Origin: Phycisphaerales bacterium
GTDB lineage: Bacteria > Planctomycetota > Phycisphaerae > Phycisphaerales > UBA1924
DNA: 46,828 nucleotides
Direction of reading: 5' to 3'
Assembly (NCBI GenBank): GCA_028284805.1
Contig: JANQQZ010000164.1
Span: 1 to 46,828 of the forward strand
A program made the translations under genes and the position numbers. This document shows, in pieces, positions 30,974 to 39,415 of the stretch; position 1 is the stretch's first letter; every line of letters starts with the position of its first letter. The notes under the pieces are model-generated. The model worked only from the letters and a program-made list of their open reading frames with translations. It was not told the DNA's origin and did not search any database.

Positions 30974-32893
30974 ATGCGTTCGGCCCTGAAAATCGAGTCT
31001 GGTCACGCGTCGCGTTGGATTGTCCGGAGCGTCGCGGCGGGCGTTGTTGCCGCCGCCGGGCTCGCTTCCGGGCAGGTACCGATCACCGTCGTCAGCGGTT
31101 TCCCGAACCTGTTCTGGAACGCCAGCTTTGCGGGTGAGAACAGTGAGACCGCCTGGCGGGCCGAGCAGCCCGCGACGAACTTCGGCAACGGGCTCCGCTT
31201 TACGTACGACTCGATGGATCGGCAGTACCCCGAGGTCGTCAGCGACCCAGCCGTACCGGGCATCACCGGCGCATTCCGCTTCCCCGAGGCTGCGGGTGAG
31301 GCAATCGGCACGGCTTGGGAAGGCCAGGCCCCGGCCGGCCGCTCGGGCACGTTCGAGGTGTGGTTCAAGCCTGACAATCTGACCGGTACACACGTGATCT
31401 TCGAGATCGGTGCCGGCAACAAGGGTGTGGCGATCTGCCTCGATGACAACGAGCTCGTCTATGCCGCGTCGGCGACGGACGGGGCCGGTGGCAACGTCTA
31501 CGGCGTCTCGCATCGCGAAGTGCTGACCGATACAGGCTGGCACCAGGCCGTGGTCCGCGTCAACTACGTCGACTTCACGATCGACTCGTATCTCGATGGC
31601 GTTCAGGTGAACTCGCAGCCGATCCCGCCCGCGGCGAACTACCGCTGGTCGAGCGGCAACCCCGCAGGCATGGGTAAGCTCGCTCAGGACCCGGCCTTCC
31701 CGGACGCGACGATTGCGGCGGATGCAATTGCCGCAGCAGAGTTCACCGGCAACTTCGACGGGCTGATCGGCGTGTTCCGCTACTACGGTATCGATCTGTT
31801 CAACTCTGAGATTACCGACAACTACAACGCGCTCACCGACAGTGGCGCGTCCACCCGTCGGGGCGACGTCGACGGCAGTGGTGTCGCGGACAACGCCGAC
31901 CAGCTCGCCGTGCTCGGGCTGGCAGAGGCGGCAACAACCGCCCCGGTGTCGCCGCAGGTCGTCTTCCCGTTCATCGATCGCAACGGCGGCGTGCACATGC
32001 ACGACCCGGAGCTGAACGAGCTGTACACGGGAGACTTCCACTGGAACAGCAAGGGCGGCTTCTTCCAGACCGAGCCGACGTTCCGCTTCCCGACCGTCAG
32101 CACGCTTGTTCCCGTGGAGGTCAACAACCCGGCGCTGCCCACGATCCGACGCGCCTTTGTCCTTGATGGTGTCGAAGGATTCCGCGGGCCCGCGCCGACA
32201 CCGCTCGACGATAACAGCTCCGCACACGTCGAGTTCTGGATCAACCCCGATGATCTCACGGGCAGCCACTGCCTCTACGAGGCCGGAGGCGATGCCGTCG
32301 GCTTCAGCGTATGTATGGTTGGGGATCAGCTGCTGGCCGCGATCAACACCTCGTCAGACGACGGCCTCGATGAAGTCGAGATTGCTTCGGCGCCGGGCGT
32401 ACTGACGACGGGGTGGCACAAAGTCGAGATCGTCGTTCGTGCGTTCAACAACGAAGTGGAAGACATCGGCCAGGGCATTGAGCTCTACGTCGATGGCGCA
32501 CAGGTGGCCGCCCTGAACGATGAATCTGGTCCGGACGGGGTGTTCGGAACCGCCGATGATGTCGATGTGTTCTCGCCGGGTGCCGGATTCGCACCGCCGT
32601 TCACGTCGAACAACAACTATGTCGGTGGCAATGCGTCGGGCTTTGCAAACTTCTTTGGGAGCGTTCGGCTGCCAAGCTCGCTGACGACTGGGACCGTGTC
32701 TCCTTTCAATGGTCTCGTCGGGCCGATCAAGATCACACAGGCCGGGCCGATTCCGACATTGATCGCGGATCGGTATGCCGCCGAGACGACGGGTCAGAAC
32801 ACGATCAACGCACGCAATGACGTCAACGGGGACGGCTCGGCAAACTTCCTCGACACAATCGAGGCGCTCAAGCAGATCGACGCCGGTCGATAA
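30974..32893 (+). CDS. Secreted protein with two LamG-like domains and dockerin-like repeats
   Basis: The product is 639 residues. ATG 30974 was chosen because AAGGAAGGA lies seven bases upstream; ATG 30950 has a poorly spaced site. A signal peptide ends near AGLASGQ. Two LamG/concanavalin-like domains are visible (about 55-285 and 330-605), each with the phrase pattern GTFEVWFKPDNLTGTH or HVEFWINPDDLTGSH and later GWHQAVVRVNYVD or GWHKVEIVV. A dockerin-like segment follows each: DVDGSGVADNADQLAVLG near 297 and NDVNGDGSANFLDTIEALK at the end. No enzyme motif is seen. LamG domains bind glycans or proteins, so this may be a secreted glycan-binding protein induced along with the GH128/GH16 genes. 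Confidence 0.85.
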   Translation: MRSALKIESGHASRWIVRSVAAGVVAAAGLASGQVPITVVSGFPNLFWNASFAGENSETAWRAEQPATNFGNGLRFTYDSMDRQYPEVVSDPAVPGITGAFRFPEAAGEAIGTAWEGQAPAGRSGTFEVWFKPDNLTGTHVIFEIGAGNKGVAICLDDNELVYAASATDGAGGNVYGVSHREVLTDTGWHQAVVRVNYVDFTIDSYLDGVQVNSQPIPPAANYRWSSGNPAGMGKLAQDPAFPDATIAADAIAAAEFTGNFDGLIGVFRYYGIDLFNSEITDNYNALTDSGASTRRGDVDGSGVADNADQLAVLGLAEAATTAPVSPQVVFPFIDRNGGVHMHDPELNELYTGDFHWNSKGGFFQTEPTFRFPTVSTLVPVEVNNPALPTIRRAFVLDGVEGFRGPAPTPLDDNSSAHVEFWINPDDLTGSHCLYEAGGDAVGFSVCMVGDQLLAAINTSSDDGLDEVEIASAPGVLTTGWHKVEIVVRAFNNEVEDIGQGIELYVDGAQVAALNDESGPDGVFGTADDVDVFSPGAGFAPPFTSNNNYVGGNASGFANFFGSVRLPSSLTTGTVSPFNGLVGPIKITQAGPIPTLIADRYAAETTGQNTINARNDVNGDGSANFLDTIEALKQIDAGR

Positions 32894-32939
32894 TCCTCGG
32901 ATGCGTCGCGGCATGCCGCGGCGATGGCTAAACCACAAC

Positions 32940-32977
32940 GGGCAGCACGGGTCTCGGCTCGTGCTGCCCTTTCCCTT
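32940..32977 (+). terminator. Rho-independent terminator after LamG gene
   Basis: The arms GGGCAGCACG (32940-32949) and CGTGCTGCCC (32960-32969) are perfect over ten bases with a ten-base loop. TTTCCCTT follows. Only 44 bases then remain before the first sulfatase start. Confidence 0.85.
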
Positions 32978-33021
32978 CGAATCGACGCCGCGTCGCAGGC
33001 CGACCCCGCGGAGCCCGAACC

Positions 33022-34398
33022 ATGATCGCAGCGCTGCTCGCCTGCCTGCTCACCGTTCCGTTCGCCTCTACCTCGGATGACCCGCCCAACCTCGTTGTGA
33101 TTATCGCCGATGATCTGGGCTACGCCGACGTCGGTTTCAACGGGTGCCAAGACATCCCGACGCCGCACATCGATCGCATCGCGGCCGAAGGAGTGCGGTT
33201 CACGGACGGCTACGTCACTTCGGCGGTCTGCGGACCCAGCCGCGCGGGGTTGATCACCGGGAGGTACCAGCACCGATTCGGTTCCTCACTGAATCCAACG
33301 ATCGACCCAACGGTGCACAACGGCGTGCCCCGCGACGAGCTGACAATCGCAGAGATGCTGCGCCCCGCCGGCTACACCAGCATGGCCGTCGGCAAGTGGC
33401 ACCTCGGAACCTTCCCCGGCCTGCGCCCACGCGAGCGAGGATTCGATGAGTTCTACGGCTTCCTCTCGGGTGGTCACGACTACTTCGCGGAGAACCTCAC
33501 GCTCGAAGACCTGTCCGAGGTCCGCAAGCAGTGGGACTGGTATCGCACCAAGCTGCTGCACAATGGCGAGCGTGTCGCTACCGAAGCCTACCTGACCGAC
33601 GAGCTCAGCGACGCCGCGGCGGACTTCGTCGATCGAGCCCACGACGGACCGTTCTTTCTGTATCTCGCATACAACGCGCCGCACACGCCGATGCAGGCGA
33701 CGGAGGAGTACCTCGCCCGCTTCCCCGAACTCGAAGGCCGCCGCAAGGTGTACGCCGCTATGGTCAGCGCGATGGACGACGGCATAGGCCGCGTGCTCGA
33801 CGCCCTCGACCGCCAGGGTGTTGCCGACAACACGTTCGTCGTCTTTCTTTCCGACAACGGGGGCGCCCGCAACAACGCATCGAGCAACGACCCGCTGCGC
33901 GGATTCAAGCGAGAGCTGTTCGAAGGCGGTGTTCGTGTGCCGCTGGCCATGCGTTGGCCGGTTCAGCTCCCGGCCGGCGCTGTGTACGAGCATCCAATGA
34001 CGTCGCTGGATATCGCCGCGACGATCGCCGCCGCCGCGGGCGAGGGTGTCGCCTCGAACCCCGACAAGCCGCTCGACGGCGTCGACATCCGTCCTTTCGT
34101 CAACGGGCGTACCACCGACCGGCCCTACGACGCGGTCTACTGGTGGGTGCCGAACCACGACGAGGTGGCGATCCGCGTCGGCGACAGCAAGGCCATTGAG
34201 TTCAGGGGCAAGGAAAACCAGGACAAGCCCGAGCGATTCCTGTTCGACCTTGCCGCTGACGCATCGGAAACCAGCAACACAGCCGATCGCGAACCGACCG
34301 CGGCGCTCGAGCTGATCGAGCGCGTCAGGCGATGGACAGAAACGATGGTTCCCCCGGCATACCCAGCGCTCGGCAGCTGGGACCCGACGAAGCAGTAA
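33022..34398 (+). CDS. Secreted Cys-type sulfatase (family S1), number 1
   Basis: The protein has 458 residues and starts at ATG 33022 after GGAG, with a short signal peptide (MIAALLACLLTVPFAS). Metal-binding Asp30-Asp31 lie in VVIIADDLGYADVGFN. The formylglycine site is Cys70 in CGPSRAGLITGRY, then GKWHLG and FLSDNGGARN. These are the full type I sulfatase motifs. The Cys needs conversion by a formylglycine-generating enzyme, which is not in the window. It removes sulfate from sulfated glycans in the periplasm or outside. It is first in a run of four same-strand genes (39 bases before the PhoD-like gene). Exact substrate cannot be read from sequence. Confidence 0.93.
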   Translation: MIAALLACLLTVPFASTSDDPPNLVVIIADDLGYADVGFNGCQDIPTPHIDRIAAEGVRFTDGYVTSAVCGPSRAGLITGRYQHRFGSSLNPTIDPTVHNGVPRDELTIAEMLRPAGYTSMAVGKWHLGTFPGLRPRERGFDEFYGFLSGGHDYFAENLTLEDLSEVRKQWDWYRTKLLHNGERVATEAYLTDELSDAAADFVDRAHDGPFFLYLAYNAPHTPMQATEEYLARFPELEGRRKVYAAMVSAMDDGIGRVLDALDRQGVADNTFVVFLSDNGGARNNASSNDPLRGFKRELFEGGVRVPLAMRWPVQLPAGAVYEHPMTSLDIAATIAAAAGEGVASNPDKPLDGVDIRPFVNGRTTDRPYDAVYWWVPNHDEVAIRVGDSKAIEFRGKENQDKPERFLFDLAADASETSNTADREPTAALELIERVRRWTETMVPPAYPALGSWDPTKQ

Positions 34399-34437
34399 GC
34401 TGAACGGCAGTCCGCTGCCCATCATCACGAGACTCAA

Positions 34438-36381
34438 ATGAACAGACTGACTCGCGCCTTCATCGCCGCCGTCGCCGTTGCTGGTTCCTTCGCGTCGAAC
34501 GCTCAAGACAAGGCCTGGCGCAACATCGATCGCCCGCCCGAAGAGGCGATCTGCTTCACGCTCTACACCGTGCACGATGGCACGCTCAAGCTCACGGCGC
34601 AGCTGTACCCGCTCGCCGACGACGTCGGGCGATCCGCGGATCTCCAGATCGAACGCGACGGCCGGTGGGTCACCATGGCGAGAGTCAACGTCGATGACTC
34701 GTCCTACGGCGGCCCGCTGGAAGACTTCGGCCGATGGACCGCACACTTCCGTGTCAACGACTGGGACCACTCGCGCGACTGGAACTACCGCGTCGTCGCC
34801 GCCGGAGGCGAGGCCGAGTACGGCGGAGTCATCCGCAAAGACCCGGTCGACCAAACCGAGATCGTTGTCGCATCCCTCAGCTGCAATTCAAACGAGGACC
34901 ACGGCCCGCGCGCGGATATCGTCGACAACCTGCTCGCGCAAGACCCAGATCTTCTCTTCTTTGGCGGCGATCAGGTCTACGACCACCGATTTCATTTGCA
35001 ATCGTGGCTGGCGTTTGGACGACAGTTCGGCGAGCTGACACGGAACCGGCCGACGGTCACCATCCCCGATGATCACGACGTGGGCCAGGGCAACCTGTGG
35101 GGCCAGGGCGGTGTGCGTTCGTCAACCAAGGGCGGCGAGGACGGCGGGTACATCATGGACCCGCGCTACGTGAACAGCGTGCAGCTCGCCCAGACCTGGC
35201 ATCTACCCGATGCATACGACCCCACGCCGATTCACCAGGACATCGGCGTGTACTACACCTCGCTGCGCGTTGGATCGATCGACTTTGCGATCATTGAAGA
35301 CCGCAAGTTTAAGACCGGCCCCAAGGGCGTGCTCGCGCCGCTCGTGCGCAAAGCAGGGCGCGTGGACGAGGTCACCGAGGATCAGGCGTTTGACCCCACG
35401 CGTGTGGATGTCCCCGAGGCTGAGCTCCTCGGTGACCGCCAGCTCGCGTTCCTTCGGCACTGGGGGCAGGACTGGACCGGCGTCGAGATGAAGGCTGTAC
35501 TGTCGCAGACGATCTTCGGGCACATCGGCCAGCTCAGCGGCCCCTGGATCGGCCCGGGCGGCAAGGACTTCGATCCGCAGGGCGGCGGCAAGCTCGTCAT
35601 GGACTTCGATTCCAACGGCTGGCCACAGACCGGACGCAACGAAGCCCTCGCCGAGATCCGGCGGTGCTTCGCCGTCATGCTCTGCGGCGACCAGCACCTG
35701 CCGACCGTTGCGCACCTCGGCATCAACGACTTCCGCGACGCCGGCGTTGCGTTCGCCTCGCCCGCGATCATGAACGTCTGGCCTCGCCGGTGGGCCCCCT
35801 TCGCCGAGCGTTCAGCAGGTGATCACCCGGACCCATTGATCGGTGACTACGTCGATGGCTTTGGCAACAAGATCTCGATGATGGCGTATGCGAATGCGAC
35901 CGTGCAGCCGCGCCGCGACGATCCGTCTACATACGGCGGGCTTGCCGAGGGCTACGGGCTCGTTCGCTTCAACACCGAGACGCGCACGATCACGATGCAG
36001 TGCTGGCCCAGATGGATCGACGTCACCAGCGCCGACGCGTGGCAGTACGAGCATTGGCCGCTCACCGTGACCCAGCGTGAACAGTACGGCCGTGAGCCCA
36101 TCGCATACCTGCCCGTCATCGAGATCGCCGGCGTCGACGAGCCCGTCGTACAGGTCATCCACTCGGCCTCGGGTGAGTTGCTCTACACCAAGCGGTGGGC
36201 CGAGAGCACCGTATCGGCGCACACCTTCATCGAGGGCGAGCACACCGTACGCATCGGCGAACAGCCCGATCAGATGGTTGAGATCAGCGGGCTGATGTCG
36301 TCGCGTGTCAAGGACGAGCGACTGATCCGGGTGGACATGGACGACGCGCAACCGTGGCCGGCCGAGGCACTGCTGAAGTGA
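34438..36381 (+). CDS. Secreted PhoD-like metallophosphatase
   Basis: The product is 647 residues from ATG 34438, with a signal peptide (FIAAVAVAGSFASNAQ). An N-terminal beta domain (about 25-140) precedes a PhoD-like core: VVASLSCNSNEDHG, FFGGDQVYDHRFH, TIPDDHDVGQGN and LCGDQHLPTVAH. These supply most metal ligands of the PhoD/purple-acid fold. PhoD enzymes are alkaline phosphatases or phosphodiesterases. Its place between sulfatase genes, 39 bases after one and 8 bases before the next, suggests that it acts on the same glycan or on a phosphorylated decoration. The first motif has Asn where classical PhoD varies, so activity should not be assumed. Confidence 0.87.
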   Translation: MNRLTRAFIAAVAVAGSFASNAQDKAWRNIDRPPEEAICFTLYTVHDGTLKLTAQLYPLADDVGRSADLQIERDGRWVTMARVNVDDSSYGGPLEDFGRWTAHFRVNDWDHSRDWNYRVVAAGGEAEYGGVIRKDPVDQTEIVVASLSCNSNEDHGPRADIVDNLLAQDPDLLFFGGDQVYDHRFHLQSWLAFGRQFGELTRNRPTVTIPDDHDVGQGNLWGQGGVRSSTKGGEDGGYIMDPRYVNSVQLAQTWHLPDAYDPTPIHQDIGVYYTSLRVGSIDFAIIEDRKFKTGPKGVLAPLVRKAGRVDEVTEDQAFDPTRVDVPEAELLGDRQLAFLRHWGQDWTGVEMKAVLSQTIFGHIGQLSGPWIGPGGKDFDPQGGGKLVMDFDSNGWPQTGRNEALAEIRRCFAVMLCGDQHLPTVAHLGINDFRDAGVAFASPAIMNVWPRRWAPFAERSAGDHPDPLIGDYVDGFGNKISMMAYANATVQPRRDDPSTYGGLAEGYGLVRFNTETRTITMQCWPRWIDVTSADAWQYEHWPLTVTQREQYGREPIAYLPVIEIAGVDEPVVQVIHSASGELLYTKRWAESTVSAHTFIEGEHTVRIGEQPDQMVEISGLMSSRVKDERLIRVDMDDAQPWPAEALLK

Positions 36382-36389
36382 GATCACCC

Positions 36390-37808
36390 ATGCTGCGACT
36401 GTTCTTTTTGTGCGCGATTGCCGCAGCCGGCTCGTTGGCCGCGGGGCAGGATCGCCCCAGCGTTGTGGTGATTCTCAGCGACGACGCCGGTTACGCCGAC
36501 TTCGGTTTCACTGGTGGGCGGGTCGTGCCCACGCCCGCGATCGATCGCATCGCCCGCGAGGGCGCGACGCTGACGCAGTTCTACACGACGGCCTCGGTGT
36601 GCAGCCCGTCCCGCGCTGGGTTCATCACCGGTCGATATCAGCAGCGGTTCGGGCACCACTCGAACCTGACTGGCCCTGCCTCCAATGCCGGGCTTGGCAT
36701 GAGCCCGGACGAGTTCACGGTCGCCGAACACCTCGCCGAGCACGGCTACACGACCGGCATCATCGGCAAGTGGCACCTCGGATCGGCACAGGGACTCACG
36801 CCGATCGACCAGGGATTCGACGAGTTCCACGGGCTGATCGCCGGGAGCCGATCCTTCTTTGCCATCGACGGCGCGGGCACGCGGCAGGGGCTTCAAAGTA
36901 CGACCGCCGGCCCCGATGGCTCGCCGCAGATCGAGTGGGTTGATGAGCACGCGATCGACGGCTTCTACATCACCGACTGGATCGGCGAGCAGGCGGCGGA
37001 CTTCATCCGACGCCAGCATGAGGAACCGTTCTATCTGTTTGTCTCGTTCACCGCACCGCACACTCCCATGGACGCCCTCGAGGCCGACGTGAAAGCGGTC
37101 GCCGACATCGAGCCCGAACGCCGCCGGATCTATGCCGCGATGCAGCGAGCCTACGACCGGAACGTGGCGCTCATCCTCGACACACTCGACGAGACTGGGA
37201 TCGCGGATAGCACCGTTGTGATGTGTTTCAATGACAACGGCGGCGCGACCAACAACGGGTCGGACAACGGGCGTTACCGAGGCATGAAGGGCAGCAAGTG
37301 GGAGGGCGGCATCCGCGTGCCCTGCGCGATCCGCTGGCCCGGGATCGTCGAGCCGGGCACCGTGTTCACACCTGTCGTGTCTGCGATGGATCTCACCGCG
37401 ACCGCGGTCGCGATCGCGGGCGGTCCGGCGGATGGCTCGCCAGCACTCGATGGCCGCGACTTGCTCGTCCCGCTCGCCGAGCCAGGCCCTTGGCGCGATG
37501 ACGCGGTTCACGAGTCGCTGTTCTGGGAGCGAGGCCCCGCGGGCGCGGTTCGCAACGGCCCGTGGAAGCTCATCTTCACCGATGCGAGCGATCCGATGCT
37601 CTTCCATATCCCCGCGGATCCGGGCGAGACAACCGATCTCGCGGAGGCTCGCCCCGAACTCGTCACCCGGCTGATGACGCGCTACGAACTGTGGCACGAC
37701 CAGACCGTCGAGCCGCTCTGGCGCGAAGGCGACAAGTGGGAGAACTTTCAGCGTCGCAAACACCGGACCGACGTGGTTGGCCGTGAAGCCGAGCGACAAC
37801 TGCCGTGA
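36390..37808 (+). CDS. Secreted Cys-type sulfatase (family S1), number 2
   Basis: This 472-residue enzyme starts at ATG 36390, eight bases after the PhoD-like stop, with a signal peptide (LRLFFLCAIAAAGSLAAGQ). Metal site Asp31-Asp32 is in VVILSDDAGYADFGF. The modified Cys71 is in CSPSRAGFITGRY. GKWHLGSAQG and FNDNGGATNN complete the active site. It resembles number 1 in layout but differs in specificity loops, for example SRSFFAIDGAG after GFDEFHGLIAG. Its stop overlaps the next sulfatase by four bases. The target is probably a sulfated algal or animal glycan. Confidence 0.93.
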   Translation: MLRLFFLCAIAAAGSLAAGQDRPSVVVILSDDAGYADFGFTGGRVVPTPAIDRIAREGATLTQFYTTASVCSPSRAGFITGRYQQRFGHHSNLTGPASNAGLGMSPDEFTVAEHLAEHGYTTGIIGKWHLGSAQGLTPIDQGFDEFHGLIAGSRSFFAIDGAGTRQGLQSTTAGPDGSPQIEWVDEHAIDGFYITDWIGEQAADFIRRQHEEPFYLFVSFTAPHTPMDALEADVKAVADIEPERRRIYAAMQRAYDRNVALILDTLDETGIADSTVVMCFNDNGGATNNGSDNGRYRGMKGSKWEGGIRVPCAIRWPGIVEPGTVFTPVVSAMDLTATAVAIAGGPADGSPALDGRDLLVPLAEPGPWRDDAVHESLFWERGPAGAVRNGPWKLIFTDASDPMLFHIPADPGETTDLAEARPELVTRLMTRYELWHDQTVEPLWREGDKWENFQRRKHRTDVVGREAERQLP

Positions 37809-39415
37809 ACGCGTCGCGCGTCGCTCCGCTGCTGGTCGTCTCGCTGTTCGCATCGTCTGCTGCGGGCGAGAGTCGTTTCCCGAACGAGCCGATCCGCCCC
37901 AATGTCGTGCTGATCGTGTGCGACGACCTGAACGACTGGGTTGGAATTCTGGGCGGGCATCCGCAGGCGCACACGCCGCACATCGATGCCTTTGCAGAGA
38001 CAGCGGTGAGCTTCGAGAACGCGATGTGCAGCACTCCCGTGTGCGCGCCGTCACGCGCGAGCTTCTTGACCGGCATCGAGCCGCACACTTCCGGCAACCT
38101 GTTCTGGTCGCCCTGGTTCGAGAACGAGGTCCTGGCGAACTCCAAGACGATGATGCAGCACTTCCGCGACAACGGCTACCGCGTGGTCGGTGCGGGCAAG
38201 CTCATGCATCATCAGCGGAAAGACGAGTGGGACGAGATGCCCATGCTCGCCGATTACGGCCCGCTCGTGGTCGAAGACGGTCAGACCGTCGCGCACCCCG
38301 ATGTTGCTGAGCCGTTCGCGTCGATCGGCGCCATCGACGGATCGTTCGGTCCGATCGACGATCGTGCAGAGTGGGTGCTAGGCCGAAAGCGCTGGGCCGC
38401 CGGTGTGGGAACCCGCGTGCCCTTCACGCCGGGCGAAGCGACACCCGACGAGCGCGTGGCATCATGGGCGGTCCGCCGTCTCGAACGGTTCGCCGCGGCA
38501 AGCGACAGTCAGCACGAGACAGGCCCGTTCTTCATCGGGATCGGTTTCATCCGCCCGCACACCCCGATGCACGCCCCGTCCGAGTACTTCGAGCGGTTCC
38601 CGCTCGACGATGTCGCGCTCCCGCCGATGCTTGAGAACGACGCAGCCGACACGCACTACGCAGATCACTTCACCCCGGAGGTCAAGGGTCGGCGCTACCG
38701 CCGCTTGATCGCGCAGTCGTACGGCTCGTCCGAAGAGGGCCTCCGTCGGTTCGCGCAGGCGTACCTGGCGTCGACCGCGTTCGTAGATGACCAGATCGGT
38801 CGTGTGCTCGATGCGATCGATGGCTCTCCGTTCGCTGACAACACGGTCGTGATCATCACGAGCGATCACGGTTTCGGCATTGGCCCGAAGTCCTTCCTGT
38901 TCAAGAACGCGCTCTGGGAAGAGAGCGTGAGAGTTCCCCTGCTGGTCCGCGCTCCGGGGGTGAGTTCGGCAGGAGCAAGGGTTCACCAGCCTGTCTCATT
39001 GATCGACCTCTATCCAACGCTGGTCGACCTCTGCGGCTTACCCAGTGACACCAGAAAGAATGACCGCGGGCACCCGCTCGATGGCTTCTCGCTGCGCCCG
39101 CTGCTTGAGGACCCCTCGGCGGGTAAATGGTCCGGGCCCGAGGCTGCGCTCACCATGCTGCATGCCGACGAAGGGGCGCACCAACCGCTAACGGAAGCTG
39201 ACTACAACGATCCCACTCGGCAGCACTGGTCGCTTCGAGGCGTGCGCTGGCGTTACATCCGGTACAACGACGGGGCCGAGGAACTCTACGATCACGACAC
39301 CGACCCGGATGAATGGCACAACGTCGCAACCGATGCGCAGCATCGCGCAACGCTGAGTCGGTTCCGAGCGATTCTCGCCGAGCGGGTGGGAGTTGATGCA
39401 GCTCGGGAGCCCTAG
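37805..39415 (+). CDS. Secreted Cys-type sulfatase, iduronate-2-sulfatase-like, number 3
   Basis: The protein has 536 residues from GTG 37805, overlapping the previous stop (GTGA). A signal peptide (VAPLLVVSLFASSAAG) precedes VVLIVCDDLNDWVGILGGHP, whose CDDLNDW phrase is typical of iduronate-2-sulfatase-like enzymes. Modified Cys80 is in CAPSRASFLTG. VGAGKLMHH replaces the GKWHLG of the others, and IITSDHGFGIG replaces SDNGG, as in that subgroup. It may cleave 2-O-sulfate from a uronic acid or a similar sugar, though planctomycete members are mostly untested. It meets sulfatase 4 tail to tail: the two stop codons share the sequence CTAG. Confidence 0.91.
   Translation: MNASRVAPLLVVSLFASSAAGESRFPNEPIRPNVVLIVCDDLNDWVGILGGHPQAHTPHIDAFAETAVSFENAMCSTPVCAPSRASFLTGIEPHTSGNLFWSPWFENEVLANSKTMMQHFRDNGYRVVGAGKLMHHQRKDEWDEMPMLADYGPLVVEDGQTVAHPDVAEPFASIGAIDGSFGPIDDRAEWVLGRKRWAAGVGTRVPFTPGEATPDERVASWAVRRLERFAAASDSQHETGPFFIGIGFIRPHTPMHAPSEYFERFPLDDVALPPMLENDAADTHYADHFTPEVKGRRYRRLIAQSYGSSEEGLRRFAQAYLASTAFVDDQIGRVLDAIDGSPFADNTVVIITSDHGFGIGPKSFLFKNALWEESVRVPLLVRAPGVSSAGARVHQPVSLIDLYPTLVDLCGLPSDTRKNDRGHPLDGFSLRPLLEDPSAGKWSGPEAALTMLHADEGAHQPLTEADYNDPTRQHWSLRGVRWRYIRYNDGAEELYDHDTDPDEWHNVATDAQHRATLSRFRAILAERVGVDAAREP

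Noticed and set aside
29630-32269. A single 879-codon protein ending in the second pseudopilin
   Set aside because: The first 540 codons lie antisense to the LamG gene and cross its promoter. The prepilin start at 30649 has its own ribosome site.
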